Shown: positions 38,075 to 46,475 of the stretch, piece after piece
How positions within the stretch are numbered: the first letter of the stretch is position 1
How the letters are laid out: each line of letters starts with the position of its first letter
Origin: CAWKAV01 sp963847735
Lineage (GTDB): Bacteria; Desulfobacterota; Desulfuromonadia; Desulfuromonadales; BM103
Reading direction: 5' to 3'
Assembly (NCBI GenBank): GCA_963847735.1
Contig: CAWKAV010000001.1
Span: 45,864-109,863, forward strand
Length of the DNA: 64,000 nucleotides
Translations under genes and position numbers: made by a program
The notes under the pieces: generated by a model
Told to the model about the DNA's origin: nothing
Seen by the model: the letters and a program-made list of their open reading frames with translations, nothing else
The model's database searches: none

Positions 38075-38917
38075 ATGGCAAAAGAATTATCGGATATTTC
38101 CGGCCCCAAAGGCTCCAACCCGCCTTGGTTCTCCCCCGTAGGTTTTCTGAACCTGATCGGAAAAAATTCCCTGTCCATGATCAGGGAGATGGGCGCAATC
38201 GCCATCTTTTTTTTCAATTCACTCCTCAACATTTTCAAGCGTGGTCAAGTCGCCGCGATTGTGCAGCAAGTCTATTACATCGGCGCCCGGTCAAGTAATA
38301 TCGTTATTCTCGTGGGCCTGTTCGTTGGCATGGTCATCGCGTTGCAGATGTACCATGTCCTGGTGGATTACGGTTCGGTCAGCGTTTTAGGTTCAGCGGT
38401 CTCGCTCTCGCTTATCCGGGAGATGGGGCCGGTTCTGACTGCCATTATGATCGTGGCAAGGGCAGGCTCGGCCATGACCGCAGAAATCGGTATTCAGCGG
38501 ATCTCCGAACAGATCGATGCCCTGGATACCATGCGGATTAATCCGTTTATGTACCTGATCAGCCCCCGCATCGCCGCAGCGGTCATAAGCTTCCCAATCC
38601 TCACCACGATCTTTGATCTTGTCGGCATTGCCGGGGGGTATTTCACCGGGGTAATCCTTATGGGGGTCAACGGCGGTGCTTATGTGAATGGCATTATTGC
38701 CAGCGTCGAGCTCAGTGACATTACCGGTGGTTTGATCAAATCCGTGGTGTTCGCCGTCCTGGTCTCCACCATATGCTGCTACCATGGATTCTTTACTCAT
38801 TTGCGACCGGATGGGCGAGGCGCCAAGGGAGTTAGTTTGTCAACGACCTCGGCGGTTGTGGCCTCATGCGTTCTGATTCTGGTCAGCGACTACATACTCA
38901 GCTCTTTTCTCCTGTAA
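38075..38917 (+). CDS. mlaE: MlaE-type ABC permease for phospholipid transport
   Basis: A 280-residue inner-membrane permease of the MlaE/YrbE family. It has the family core GLFVGMVIALQMYHVL, then LIREMGPVLTAIMIVARAGSAMTAEIG and EQIDALDTMRINPFMYLISPR, with five membrane helices. With MlaF and MlaD it forms the complex that moves phospholipids between the inner membrane and the periplasmic carrier. ATG 38075 follows AAAAGGG. It is the first mla gene, 65 bases after the cyclic-nucleotide-binding gene and 12 before mlaF. Confidence 0.92.
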   Translation: MAKELSDISGPKGSNPPWFSPVGFLNLIGKNSLSMIREMGAIAIFFFNSLLNIFKRGQVAAIVQQVYYIGARSSNIVILVGLFVGMVIALQMYHVLVDYGSVSVLGSAVSLSLIREMGPVLTAIMIVARAGSAMTAEIGIQRISEQIDALDTMRINPFMYLISPRIAAAVISFPILTTIFDLVGIAGGYFTGVILMGVNGGAYVNGIIASVELSDITGGLIKSVVFAVLVSTICCYHGFFTHLRPDGRGAKGVSLSTTSAVVASCVLILVSDYILSSFLL

Positions 38918-38929
38918 GGTATTATTTCC

Positions 38930-39991
38930 GTGATTGAGCAGCTTATAGAATTTAAAGGTGTCTCCAAGAGTTTCGGCTCAAGGCAGATTCTCAACCAGGT
39001 GAACCTGGAAGTTTTCACGGGTCAGACAACGACCATCATCGGCAAGAGCGGCACCGGTAAAAGTGTGCTCCTCAAGCTCATCATTGGTCTGCTGCATCCA
39101 GATGAAGGAACCATCACCTTCCGCGGTAAAGCGATTTCGGACATGACACGACAGGAGAAAGACGATTACCGCAGCCAGATCAACTTCTGCTTCCAGAACA
39201 ATGCCCTGTTCGACTCTCTCACGGTGTTTGAGAATATTGCCCTTCCTCTGCGCAAGACAACACGGCTGTCCCCCGCGGAAATTCAGAAAAGGGTGCGGGT
39301 CCGCATCGAACAGATGGAGTTGGGTGAAGTGCCGGACAAATACCCCGCCGATCTCTCCGGGGGCATGCAAAAACGTGTCGCATTGGCCAGGGCGTTGATC
39401 ACAGACCCTAAGATCGTGCTGTTCGACGAGCCGACCACAGGTCAGGATCCGATCAGAAAAAACGCTATTTTGAGCATGATCGCCCAATATCAGAAAAAAT
39501 TTGGTTTCACGACGATCATGGTGAGCCATGAACTGCCGGACGTGTTCTTTATATCGGACCGGATCCTGGTGCTCTACGATCAGGGAATCGTTTTTCAGGG
39601 CGATTTCCAGGAACTCCAGAAATTTAAGCATCCGATGGTCGATGAATTTATCAAGAGCCTGGAAGGGGTGCGTGACGAGTTGACGGGGCTTCATTCCAGT
39701 CATGGATTCAAAAGCCAGTATCAAAACGCTCTGGAGCTCAAGAAGGCTGAAGAGGGCTTTGCCGTCGTGGTTTTTTCTTTGGAAAACATGGATATGGTTG
39801 CGGAAAGTTTCAGCCAAACCACCGCCCAAACCATCCTCCAGGCGGTCGGCACCCATATCAACAGCCATTTCAGCAGTTTGGGCATTTCGAACCGCTCGGG
39901 CAAGGATCAATTCACGACGCTTCTGCCAACTGTCAGCATCTCCCAGGCTGAAAATTTGCTGGGTGATTTGGCCACTGGTATTCAAGGATAA
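38930..39991 (+). CDS. mlaF: MlaF ABC ATPase fused to a degenerate GGDEF domain
   Basis: A 353-residue protein starting at GTG 38930. Residues 1-240 are a standard MlaF ATPase: Walker A IGKSGTGKSVLLK, Q-loop FCFQNNALFDSL, signature DLSGGMQKRVALARAL, Walker B IVLFDEP and the His of VSHELPD. MlaF normally ends near residue 265. Here a GGDEF-type domain begins at 247 (VRDELTGLHSSHGF), continues with GFAVVVFSLENMDMV and TTAQTILQAVG, and has the active-site loop as S-GKDQF (residues 324-328) followed by TTLLP. The GGDEF signature is therefore lost, and cyclase activity is unlikely, but nucleotide binding is possible. The frame ends early in this domain; its missing end is found in the +1 frame (39987-40166). 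Confidence 0.88.
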   Translation: MIEQLIEFKGVSKSFGSRQILNQVNLEVFTGQTTTIIGKSGTGKSVLLKLIIGLLHPDEGTITFRGKAISDMTRQEKDDYRSQINFCFQNNALFDSLTVFENIALPLRKTTRLSPAEIQKRVRVRIEQMELGEVPDKYPADLSGGMQKRVALARALITDPKIVLFDEPTTGQDPIRKNAILSMIAQYQKKFGFTTIMVSHELPDVFFISDRILVLYDQGIVFQGDFQELQKFKHPMVDEFIKSLEGVRDELTGLHSSHGFKSQYQNALELKKAEEGFAVVVFSLENMDMVAESFSQTTAQTILQAVGTHINSHFSSLGISNRSGKDQFTTLLPTVSISQAENLLGDLATGIQG

Positions 39992-40166
39992 AATAGCAGA
40001 ACTGAGTCAGAGTGTGATGTCGGCAGACAAAGGAAACAACGAGTTACTTGAAATCAAGATTATGGCAGGCCTGGCTGAAGCCAAACCAGGCGAGGATATT
40101 GATGTGATTTCGCGGATGGCGATCTCCAACCAAAGGGACATAGCGCGGTTTCTTAACCAAAAGTGA
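39987..40166 (+). other. C-terminal end of the MlaF-GGDEF fusion in the +1 frame
   Basis: Skipping one G of the GG at 39986-39987 continues the MlaF frame past its TAA for 59 more codons: DKIAELSQSVMSADKG, then LEIKIMAGLAEAKPGEDID and ending RDIARFLNQK. This aligns with the last strands and helix of GGDEF domains (the ISAGVAEA...GDD region). It ends 8 bases before mlaD. So the real product may be about 411 residues, with a sequencing error, a true frameshift or frame-switching at the junction. Confidence 0.6.
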
Positions 40167-40174
40167 GGCGGGTT

Positions 40175-40627
40175 ATGAACAAATATACCATGGAAACCAT
40201 TGTCGGCTTATTCGTGTTTGTTGGCATTCTTGCCATCTCCTACATGGCGGTCAGCTATGCGGGAGTCGATTTTTTAGGAGCCAAGCGCTATTCGCTTACT
40301 GCGAAATTCAATACAGTCACCGGGCTGAAAACCGGTGCGGAAGTGGAAATGCTCGGGCTTAAAATTGGTAATATCGAGAAGCTGACCATGGATCAGGACA
40401 ATCAACAAGCCGTAGTCGAGCTCAAGATCGAAAAGGGCATCTTGCTGTACGATGACGCCATCGCCTCAATCAAGACACGTGGCCTGATCGGTGACCAGTA
40501 CATCAGTGTTGATCCTGGCGGGACCGGTGACCTGCTTAAGGAGGGCGATACGATCGTTGATACGGAATCCCCGATTGATATCATGGAGTTGATCAGTAAA
40601 TACGCCTTTGGCGATGTAGAAAAGTAA
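40175..40627 (+). CDS. mlaD: MlaD-type MCE-domain substrate-binding protein
   Basis: A 150-residue single-pass protein anchored in the inner membrane by residues 8-28 (IVGLFVFVGILAISYMAVSY) with a periplasmic MCE domain (about 38-120, GLKTGAEVEMLGLKIGNIEKL and GLIGDQYISVDPGG). MlaD hexamers form the lipid channel above MlaE. ATG 40175 follows GAGGCGGG. The length and sequence fit the family, and it lies between mlaF and mlaC as usual. Confidence 0.92.
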   Translation: MNKYTMETIVGLFVFVGILAISYMAVSYAGVDFLGAKRYSLTAKFNTVTGLKTGAEVEMLGLKIGNIEKLTMDQDNQQAVVELKIEKGILLYDDAIASIKTRGLIGDQYISVDPGGTGDLLKEGDTIVDTESPIDIMELISKYAFGDVEK

Positions 40628-40648
40628 TCTGTGAAGGGAGACGTTAAA

Positions 40649-41251
40649 ATGAAAAAAAAGTTGCTTGTTACACTTCTGCTTTTTGTTGCTTGTAGTTTCC
40701 TCATTGCAGAGAGGGCCTTTGCAGGTGAGCCAACGGATGTCGTCAGTGCACAGGTTGATAAAATTCTCAAGGTCCTGGTTGATCCAGCCCTGCAGGGCGA
40801 AGCGGCAAACGCCGAGAAGAGAAACCAGGTCATAGAAATTTCCAATGGAGTGTTCGATTACCACGAGCTTTCCCAACGCACCCTTGGCCGGAACTGGAGG
40901 GATCTGGACGCGAAACAGCAGGAAGAATTTGTGTCACTCTTCAGGGATCTGCTCAGCAAGGTCTATGTGGACAGGATTATGGAATACAGCGATGAAAAGA
41001 TCACTTTCGACAAAGAGACCATGGCGTCGGCTGATAAGGCCGAGGTGCGTAGCAGCATTGTCACGGCTACAAAGACCATCCCTATGGATTACAGGATGTT
41101 CCTGAACAACGGTCAATGGAAAGTATATGATGTCATTATCGAGGGGGTCAGCCTGATCAAGAACTATCGTACCCAGTTTAAGGATATCCTGGCAAAAGGA
41201 TCACCGGAGAAACTTCTCGAGTTACTCAGGGAAAAAACGGCTAAATCCTGA
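40649..41251 (+). CDS. mlaC: MlaC-type periplasmic phospholipid carrier
   Basis: A 200-residue protein with a cleaved signal (MKKKLLVTLLLFVACSFLIA...AFA). The mature part is a Tol-tol-Ttg2D/MlaC domain: ELSQRTLGRNWRDLDAKQQEEFVSLF-type helices, then IPMDYRMFLNNGQWKVYDVIIEGVSL and the C-terminal NYRTQFKDIL. It shuttles lipid between MlaA in the outer membrane and MlaD. ATG 40649 is eight bases after GGGAG. It is in the mla operon. Confidence 0.92.
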   Translation: MKKKLLVTLLLFVACSFLIAERAFAGEPTDVVSAQVDKILKVLVDPALQGEAANAEKRNQVIEISNGVFDYHELSQRTLGRNWRDLDAKQQEEFVSLFRDLLSKVYVDRIMEYSDEKITFDKETMASADKAEVRSSIVTATKTIPMDYRMFLNNGQWKVYDVIIEGVSLIKNYRTQFKDILAKGSPEKLLELLREKTAKS

Positions 41252-41296
41252 GTATCATTCTGACAGAGCATTATCCTGATAAAGGGACGAGGAAAA

Positions 41297-42139
41297 ATGA
41301 GAGACATTCACATGCGGTCATCGACATCGCGGTGCGCAGTCATGATGTGCACCATGCTCTTCTCCCTGCTCGTTTTGGTTCCCGCTTCGAAGGCCGCCGA
41401 CGTTTCAGCGGATTCCCTTCACGCCGGCTCCGGCAAGATCATGATCGCTGCAGCACAGCAAACGACGAGCACCGCTGTCGAAGCTCCGGATTATGATAGT
41501 GACGAGTATGGGGATGAAGAAGAGTCCGAACTCTCCGTGGCGGATCCTCTCCAGCCCTGGAATACGGTCTGGTATCATTTTAACGACAAATTATATTTCT
41601 GGTTATTGAAGCCTGTGGCCCAGGGTTACAAGGCAGTCGTGCCAACGATCGCACGGACCGGGGTCTCCAATTTCTTTAACAACCTTGCCACTCCCATCCG
41701 ATTCGTAAACTGCCTGCTGCAAGGGAAGATGAAAGACTCGGGAAGTGAATTGGGGCGGTTTGTGATCAACAGCACTGTGGGAGTCCTGGGGTTTGGCGAA
41801 GTTGCGTCAGGCCTGGCCGGGCTGGAACCGCCGACGCCTGAGGACTTGGGCCAGACTCTCGGTTCCTACGGCGTGGGCAACGGTCTTTATATCATCTGGC
41901 CGATCTTTGGCCCTTCGACGGTGAGGGACACTGTCGGCCTGGTTGGCGATTACTTCCTTGATCCAGTGACTTACATTGATGATTTCGGCATCAGGGTGGC
42001 CGTCAAATCCGTTGACACGGTGAATGCGACATCCTTCCGCCTGGGAGATTACGAGGCCCTCAAGGATGCTGCACTCGATCCTTATCTCTCCATCCGCGAC
42101 GCATATATCCAGAATCGCGCAAAAAAAGTGGCCGATTAG
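41297..42139 (+). CDS. mlaA: MlaA/VacJ-family outer-membrane protein
   Basis: A 280-residue protein. The VacJ domain begins near residue 80 with DPLQPWNTVWYHFNDKLYFWLLKPVAQGYK and includes TRTGVSNFFNNLATP-like and GSYGVGNGLYIIWPIFGPSTVRD motifs. It should extract phospholipids from the outer leaflet and hand them to MlaC. Unusually, the signal sequence (MMCTMLFSLLVLVPASKA) has no lipobox, whereas E. coli MlaA is a lipoprotein; cleavage by signal peptidase I after SKA is predicted. Between signal and VacJ lies an acidic linker. It is the last gene of the operon, followed by a terminator. Confidence 0.9.
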   Translation: MRDIHMRSSTSRCAVMMCTMLFSLLVLVPASKAADVSADSLHAGSGKIMIAAAQQTTSTAVEAPDYDSDEYGDEEESELSVADPLQPWNTVWYHFNDKLYFWLLKPVAQGYKAVVPTIARTGVSNFFNNLATPIRFVNCLLQGKMKDSGSELGRFVINSTVGVLGFGEVASGLAGLEPPTPEDLGQTLGSYGVGNGLYIIWPIFGPSTVRDTVGLVGDYFLDPVTYIDDFGIRVAVKSVDTVNATSFRLGDYEALKDAALDPYLSIRDAYIQNRAKKVAD

Positions 42140-42176
42140 CAACTGCCAGGCAAACTGGAGCGGACTGACACCGAAA

Positions 42177-42206
42177 GGCCCCCGGTGTTTACCGGGGGCC
42201 TTTCAA
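42177..42206 (+). terminator. Terminator of the mla operon
   Basis: A 9-bp perfect stem (GGCCCCCGG / CCGGGGGCC) with a 6-base loop is followed by TTTCAATT, 37 bases after mlaA. It lies between convergent genes and could serve both sides. Confidence 0.8.
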
Positions 42207-42334
42207 TTGCTGTACCCTGTCGATCATGCCTTAAAACAACGGGCCATCCTCTTGGCAAACACATACGCCCGGCGTCGCAGAAAACAAATTCCATTCAATT
42301 CAGGTGTTTTCGTTTGTCTGCGTGATGTTGATGG

Positions 42335-43258
42335 TTACTCGTATTTGATCTGCATCTGACTGCCGCTTTGCTCCTTATGGTTGAAGCCGTTGGCAAAACC
42401 CCAGAAGGAGATGATTTTCAAAAGCAGCTTGGCAGCGGCCATCTCGGAGACACGACTCGGTTCCGGCACCAGTTCGACCACATCGACACCACGCAAATCA
42501 ATTTCTTTTCTTGAAAAAAGTGACTCCAGCAACTCAATCATCTGGTACCAGAAGAAGCCCCCCGGTTGCGGTGTGCCGACCCCTGGAACAGTCGCCGGGT
42601 TGAACACGTCCATGTCGATCGACAGGTAGACCGGACCTTCAAGGGAGTTGACCTTCCGCAGGAAAGATTCCCATTGTTCCTTGCCGCGCAGATCCCAGTC
42701 CAGGAAGAGCGAGATGCGTGGTTCTCTGGAGACGAGCTCAACCTCACTTTCGAAGACCGAACGTATGCCGGCCATCACTATCTTGTGGCCCTGCTCCAGC
42801 AAACGAGTGACGGGACAGGCATGATTGTACTTGCTGCCATGGTAACTGGTGCGCATGTCCGCGTGGGCATCGAGAAAAAGTACTGTGCCTGGTTCCGGCA
42901 TGCGTGCCTTGACCAACGACGGTGTCAGAGAATGTTCGCCGCCGATGCCGATGAAGAGATTGTCGGTGGCTAAAGCGGCAACCTGTTCGGTCAGCCTGGC
43001 ATGCAGGTCGGCATCAGATTGCAATCTGTCATCTGTGAACTGGGGCAGGACACTGAGCTTCATATGTTTGAACGGTGACCAGCCTGCGTCTTCTTCGTAA
43101 AATTCAAGTTGGCCGGTCGTCTCCAGAATAGCCCTGGGAGCATCGGCCGTGCCCGGCTTGAATGAAACCGTCCTTTCCAGGGGAACGGGCAGAATCAGAA
43201 CGTCGGCTTCATCAAGCGGTGCGTTGGGCATGTCAAGAAAGTTTAAGGTGTCGGTCAT
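42335..43258 (-). CDS. speB: Agmatinase / arginase-family ureohydrolase
   Basis: A 307-residue enzyme of the ureohydrolase superfamily, probably hydrolysing agmatine to putrescine and urea. Binuclear manganese ligands are seen in IGGEHSLTPSL (His), LDAHADMRTSY (Asp-His-Asp) and SIDMDVFNPATVPG (Asp-Asp), in the order and spacing of agmatinases. The start ATG 43258 follows AAGGA. No speA is adjacent, so the exact substrate (agmatine or another guanidino compound) is less sure than the family. Confidence 0.82.
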   Translation of the reverse strand: MTDTLNFLDMPNAPLDEADVLILPVPLERTVSFKPGTADAPRAILETTGQLEFYEEDAGWSPFKHMKLSVLPQFTDDRLQSDADLHARLTEQVAALATDNLFIGIGGEHSLTPSLVKARMPEPGTVLFLDAHADMRTSYHGSKYNHACPVTRLLEQGHKIVMAGIRSVFESEVELVSREPRISLFLDWDLRGKEQWESFLRKVNSLEGPVYLSIDMDVFNPATVPGVGTPQPGGFFWYQMIELLESLFSRKEIDLRGVDVVELVPEPSRVSEMAAAKLLLKIISFWGFANGFNHKEQSGSQMQIKYE

Positions 43259-43282
43259 GTCAGGGTCCTTGTGCTTTAAGAA

Positions 43283-43317
43283 GACGGAATTCAGGAGTCA
43301 GAATACGGAATATTGCA
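43283..43317 (+). repeat. Dispersed intergenic repeat, copy 2
   Basis: The stretch containing GGAGTCAGAATACGGAATA matches, in opposite orientation, the repeat at 9276-9316; about four fifths of positions agree over some 34 bases. It sits in the short gap between bioA and the agmatinase-family gene. Confidence 0.55.
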
Positions 43318-43350
43318 GGTCAAAACGATATAAATTTCAGACATCAATGG

Positions 43351-44658
43351 CTAGCCGCTCATGCACAGTTCTTCAAACACCGCGTTCTTCATCGCGGTCA
43401 GTAATGTCTCCAGCTGTTCCTCGCTGATAATATAAGGCGGCATCACATAAACAAGTTTGCCGAATGGGCGAATCCAGACGCCTTTATCGACAAAACGCCT
43501 GGTGATCGACTTCATATTGACCGGCTGTTTCAACTCGATGACACCAATTCCGCCTTTGAAACGGACCTCGGCGACGCCATTCCACTCCTGGCAGGGCAGC
43601 AGATGTTTTGAAAATGCCCTGGTCATGGCAGCAATGCGTTCCTGCCAGGGGCTGCTCAGGAGCAGGTCGATGCTGGCGTTGGCGATAGCACAGGCCAGTG
43701 GATTGGCCATAAACGTCGGGCCGTGCATAAATGCATGGGGTGCATGGCTCGAAATCGTGCCACTGATTTCTGCGGTCGTCAAAACGGCCGCCAAGGTCAG
43801 ATAGCCACCGGTGATAGCCTTGCCGAGACACATGATGTCCGGTGCAATGCCGGCATGTTCGCACGCAAACAGTGTGCCGGTGCGTCCGAAGCCGGTAGCG
43901 ATTTCGTCGGCTATCAAAAGAACGCCGTGTGTATCACATAAGGAGCGGACCTGGCGCAGATATTCCGGTGCATAGAATCGCATGCCGCCGGCTCCCTGCA
44001 CGATCGGTTCAAGAATGACAGCGGCAATCTCACTATGGTGGGTTTCGAGCAAACTGCGGAAGCCAGCAATATCCTCATCCTGCCAGTCTGCGTCGTTTAC
44101 GATCGTCGGCGCGTCGGCAAAGAGATGCTCTGTGAGTACATGAGAAAAAATATGATGCATGCCGGCCTGCGGATCACAGACCGTCATGGCACCGAAAGTG
44201 TCACCGTGATAGCCACGGCGAATCGTCAGTAGGCGCTGTTTGCCGGGGAGCCCTTTTGCATGCCAGTACTGGATGGCCATTTTGATCGCGACTTCGACAC
44301 TGACCGAACCGGAATCACAAAGGAAAACACGTTCGAGAGGCTGCGGGGTCAGTCTTACAAGGCGTGCTGCCAATTCCGCCGCGGATCGGTGTGTCAGACC
44401 GCCGAACATGACATGAGCCATCTTGTCCAGTTGCTCTCTGGCCGCGTTGTTCAGAACTGGATGATTGTAACCGTGAATGGCGGACCACCAGGAAGACATA
44501 CCGTCAATTAGTGTGCGACCATCTTCCAGCGTCAGATGAACGCCTTGCGCATGCTTGACCGGATAGGGCAGAGGTGCTCCCTCTAAAGGTGCGTAGGGAT
44601 GCCAGACGTGATTTCTCTCGAAATCGAGCCAGCTATTGTCATCCAGTAGGTTGGGCAT
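43351..44658 (-). CDS. bioA: Adenosylmethionine-8-amino-7-oxononanoate aminotransferase
   Basis: A 435-residue PLP enzyme of biotin synthesis that transfers an amino group from S-adenosylmethionine to KAPA, giving DAPA. It shows the BioA-specific N-terminus HVWHPYAPLEG, then GMSSWWSAIHGYNHP, the DSGSVSVEVAIKMA cofactor loop, the aspartate in LLIADEIATGFGRTG and the PLP lysine in MCLGKAITGGYL. ATG 44658 is taken; starts at 44682/44685 would add eight or nine residues. The gene stands without other bio genes, downstream of dedA. Its product feeds biotin to enzymes such as the pyruvate carboxylase encoded in this window. Confidence 0.93.
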   Translation of the reverse strand: MPNLLDDNSWLDFERNHVWHPYAPLEGAPLPYPVKHAQGVHLTLEDGRTLIDGMSSWWSAIHGYNHPVLNNAAREQLDKMAHVMFGGLTHRSAAELAARLVRLTPQPLERVFLCDSGSVSVEVAIKMAIQYWHAKGLPGKQRLLTIRRGYHGDTFGAMTVCDPQAGMHHIFSHVLTEHLFADAPTIVNDADWQDEDIAGFRSLLETHHSEIAAVILEPIVQGAGGMRFYAPEYLRQVRSLCDTHGVLLIADEIATGFGRTGTLFACEHAGIAPDIMCLGKAITGGYLTLAAVLTTAEISGTISSHAPHAFMHGPTFMANPLACAIANASIDLLLSSPWQERIAAMTRAFSKHLLPCQEWNGVAEVRFKGGIGVIELKQPVNMKSITRRFVDKGVWIRPFGKLVYVMPPYIISEEQLETLLTAMKNAVFEELCMSG

Positions 44659-44742
44659 GTTTGGTCGTCCTGAAGTTTTCATCATCCTAGCGGAAAAGAA
44701 AGACATGAACAAGAGATGTGAATCTGCTGCAGGTATTTGGAA

Positions 44743-45387
44743 TCAGGAATCCTTTTTATGTTTTGCCTTTCGAACTTCCTGCCCGGGCAATAACCTGTGT
44801 CGCAGCCACGCTACCAGCAGGGTGACGATCAATATCAAAGCAACCAGCAGGCCAAGTCGTCCCGCCAAAGTTTCCGCCTGCTGCCAACTGGCTCCGCCGA
44901 GGTAGCCGAGCCCCGGGTAGCTGAGCCCCCAGAGCAGGGCGCTCGCCAGGGTGTAGCAACTGAAAACAACCGGACGCATTTGGCTGGCTCCGGCGACGAA
45001 CGGGACAAGGCCACGTATCGGACCAAGGAAGCGCCCGAAGAAAATGCTCTTGCCACCATGCGCGAAGAAAAAAACTTCAGTCAGATGGAGCAAGCTCTGA
45101 CGTTTTTTCAATAAGCCCCAACGCCAGAGATGGACACCAAAGCGAGCTCCCAGCCAATAGCTGAGAAGATCGCCGAGTAAAGCGCCGAGGCCGGCTGCAG
45201 TCATGATGACCGCTATCGGCGCCTTGCCCTGAAAGGCCAGCCAGCCACTGAAAACAGTCAGTACACTGCCCGGCATGATCAAGCCGACCCCGACCAGAGC
45301 CTCAAGAAATGCAATCACTAAAACTGCTGCAGCGAAAATTATTCCGCCCGGCAAAAGGTTAAATATGTCTTGCAGCCACTGTTCCAT
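44743..45387 (-). CDS. DedA-family membrane protein
   Basis: A 214-residue inner-membrane protein of the DedA/SNARE-associated (VTT) family. The hallmarks are EALVGVGLIMPGSVLTVFSG, then GLGALLGDLLSYWLGARFG and the FGRFLGPIRGLVPFVAG motif with its conserved Arg residues. DedA proteins are now linked to lipid (undecaprenyl phosphate or phospholipid) flipping. ATG 45387 gives the usual length; upstream codons in frame would add a polar leader. It is 84 bases upstream of bioA on the same strand. Confidence 0.88.
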   Translation of the reverse strand: MEQWLQDIFNLLPGGIIFAAAVLVIAFLEALVGVGLIMPGSVLTVFSGWLAFQGKAPIAVIMTAAGLGALLGDLLSYWLGARFGVHLWRWGLLKKRQSLLHLTEVFFFAHGGKSIFFGRFLGPIRGLVPFVAGASQMRPVVFSCYTLASALLWGLSYPGLGYLGGASWQQAETLAGRLGLLVALILIVTLLVAWLRHRLLPGQEVRKAKHKKDS

Positions 45388-45479
45388 TATTCTTTGTGTC
45401 TCTTCAGTGGTCGTTGGCTTGCATGTCTCATGCTTGCTATAGATTTGTGCAGCTTTCGGGAAATGTGCAGACCCCGTGG

Positions 45480-46019
45480 TCAAACCTTGAATTGTTCATG
45501 CCACTCATTGAATATCACCACTTTGTGCGAACCATATTTGGCCAAAGACACGCGCACCATGTCTACCGAGCGCATACCATGTTTGGATTTTGAAAAGAAG
45601 AGGTCTGCATAAGCAACTATTTTCTCCTCCGTGGTTTGTGGGCGCATGTCTTTGAGTGGTAGCGGCAACTTCTGTTTCATGATGTCCTGAACACTTAATC
45701 CAACGCCGATGTGGCGTTCGCAAATCAGGGCGTGACGAGGCAGTCTCTCCTTGCGCAGCAACTCTGCTCCGAGTACCCCATGAGTAATGTAGGGCTTGTC
45801 GCCGTGACATCCAAAGCCAGGTGTGTCTGTGAACAGGATGCCGATATCATGAAGTAGTGCTGCCTGCTCTACGAAATCTTTGTCGACAGGAATCTTTCGC
45901 TGAATGCGCCCAGCCACGGCAACCGCCAGACTGGCAACCTGATGACTGTGTGCGAGCAGGATGCCTTTGGCTATTGCCTGATCACAATAGTATTTTTCAA
46001 TTAGTTCAAGTGGTTGCAC
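45480..46019 (-). CDS. HD-domain metal-dependent phosphohydrolase
   Basis: A 179-residue protein starting at GTG 46019 after AAGGA. The HD signature is complete: His in LAHSHQVASLA, the HD pair in AALLHDIGIL, and further His/Asp residues in ITHGVLGAELL and VAYADLFFSKS. It belongs to the small stand-alone HDIG group. The substrate is unknown (nucleotide or phosphate ester). It is the first of the HD-DedA-BioA series on the minus strand. Confidence 0.82.
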   Translation of the reverse strand: MQPLELIEKYYCDQAIAKGILLAHSHQVASLAVAVAGRIQRKIPVDKDFVEQAALLHDIGILFTDTPGFGCHGDKPYITHGVLGAELLRKERLPRHALICERHIGVGLSVQDIMKQKLPLPLKDMRPQTTEEKIVAYADLFFSKSKHGMRSVDMVRVSLAKYGSHKVVIFNEWHEQFKV

Positions 46020-46268
46020 ATATATCCTTTTGTCAAGGCTAGCATTGATTTCAGATCCTTCAAGGAAATAAAGCTGGAAAAAACGGAACTCGGTGCAAGT
46101 AACGCGGAACGCGGCAAATCAAGGTCAGAGTTCTGGTGTGCTATCAAAGTGGTCGATGGAATTTTGCGAGTTTTATGTCTGCGGCAGGTGAGTCAGTTCG
46201 TTTCTGATAAGGTCGAAAGGACCTTCAAGGTTTTCGCATGTTACGCGCTGCGCGCTGAGGTTCTTGCT

Positions 46269-46475
46269 TTATACCCAGTAAATACAAGCTGATGGACAAT
46301 TGTCCATGGCAGCTTCAATCTTCGTTTCCGGCGCTCCGCAGGGGTTGTAAACATTCGCTTTCTCGTGAGCATGACCATTAGGATTGTCTTCCATGCGGAA
46401 AACCTCGGGGCAAACTTGAGTGCAGACTTCACAGCCGATACAGCAATCCGGATCGATGGCAGGTGTGCGTGACAT
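46269..46475 (-). CDS. Small [4Fe-4S] ferredoxin
   Basis: A 68-residue electron carrier with a single cluster site: CCIGCEVCTQVCPEVF in the N-terminal half and the last ligand in DNCPSACIYW. The strongly acidic composition and a central insertion (NPNGHAHEKANVY) fit mono-cluster ferredoxins used in anaerobes. ATG 46475 is preceded by AGGAGA. It stands alone, with about 200 bases on each side, so its redox partner is not evident. Confidence 0.9.
   Translation of the reverse strand: MSRTPAIDPDCCIGCEVCTQVCPEVFRMEDNPNGHAHEKANVYNPCGAPETKIEAAMDNCPSACIYWV

Noticed and set aside
38978..39985. A 335-codon open frame on the minus strand
   Set aside because: Antisense to mlaF across its Walker and GGDEF-like motifs; no signature of its own.
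46020..46268. Possible gene or RNA in the gap between the HD gene and the ferredoxin
   Set aside because: No start with a ribosome site and no fold that I recognise; it contains GGAAC-type repetitive sequence only.
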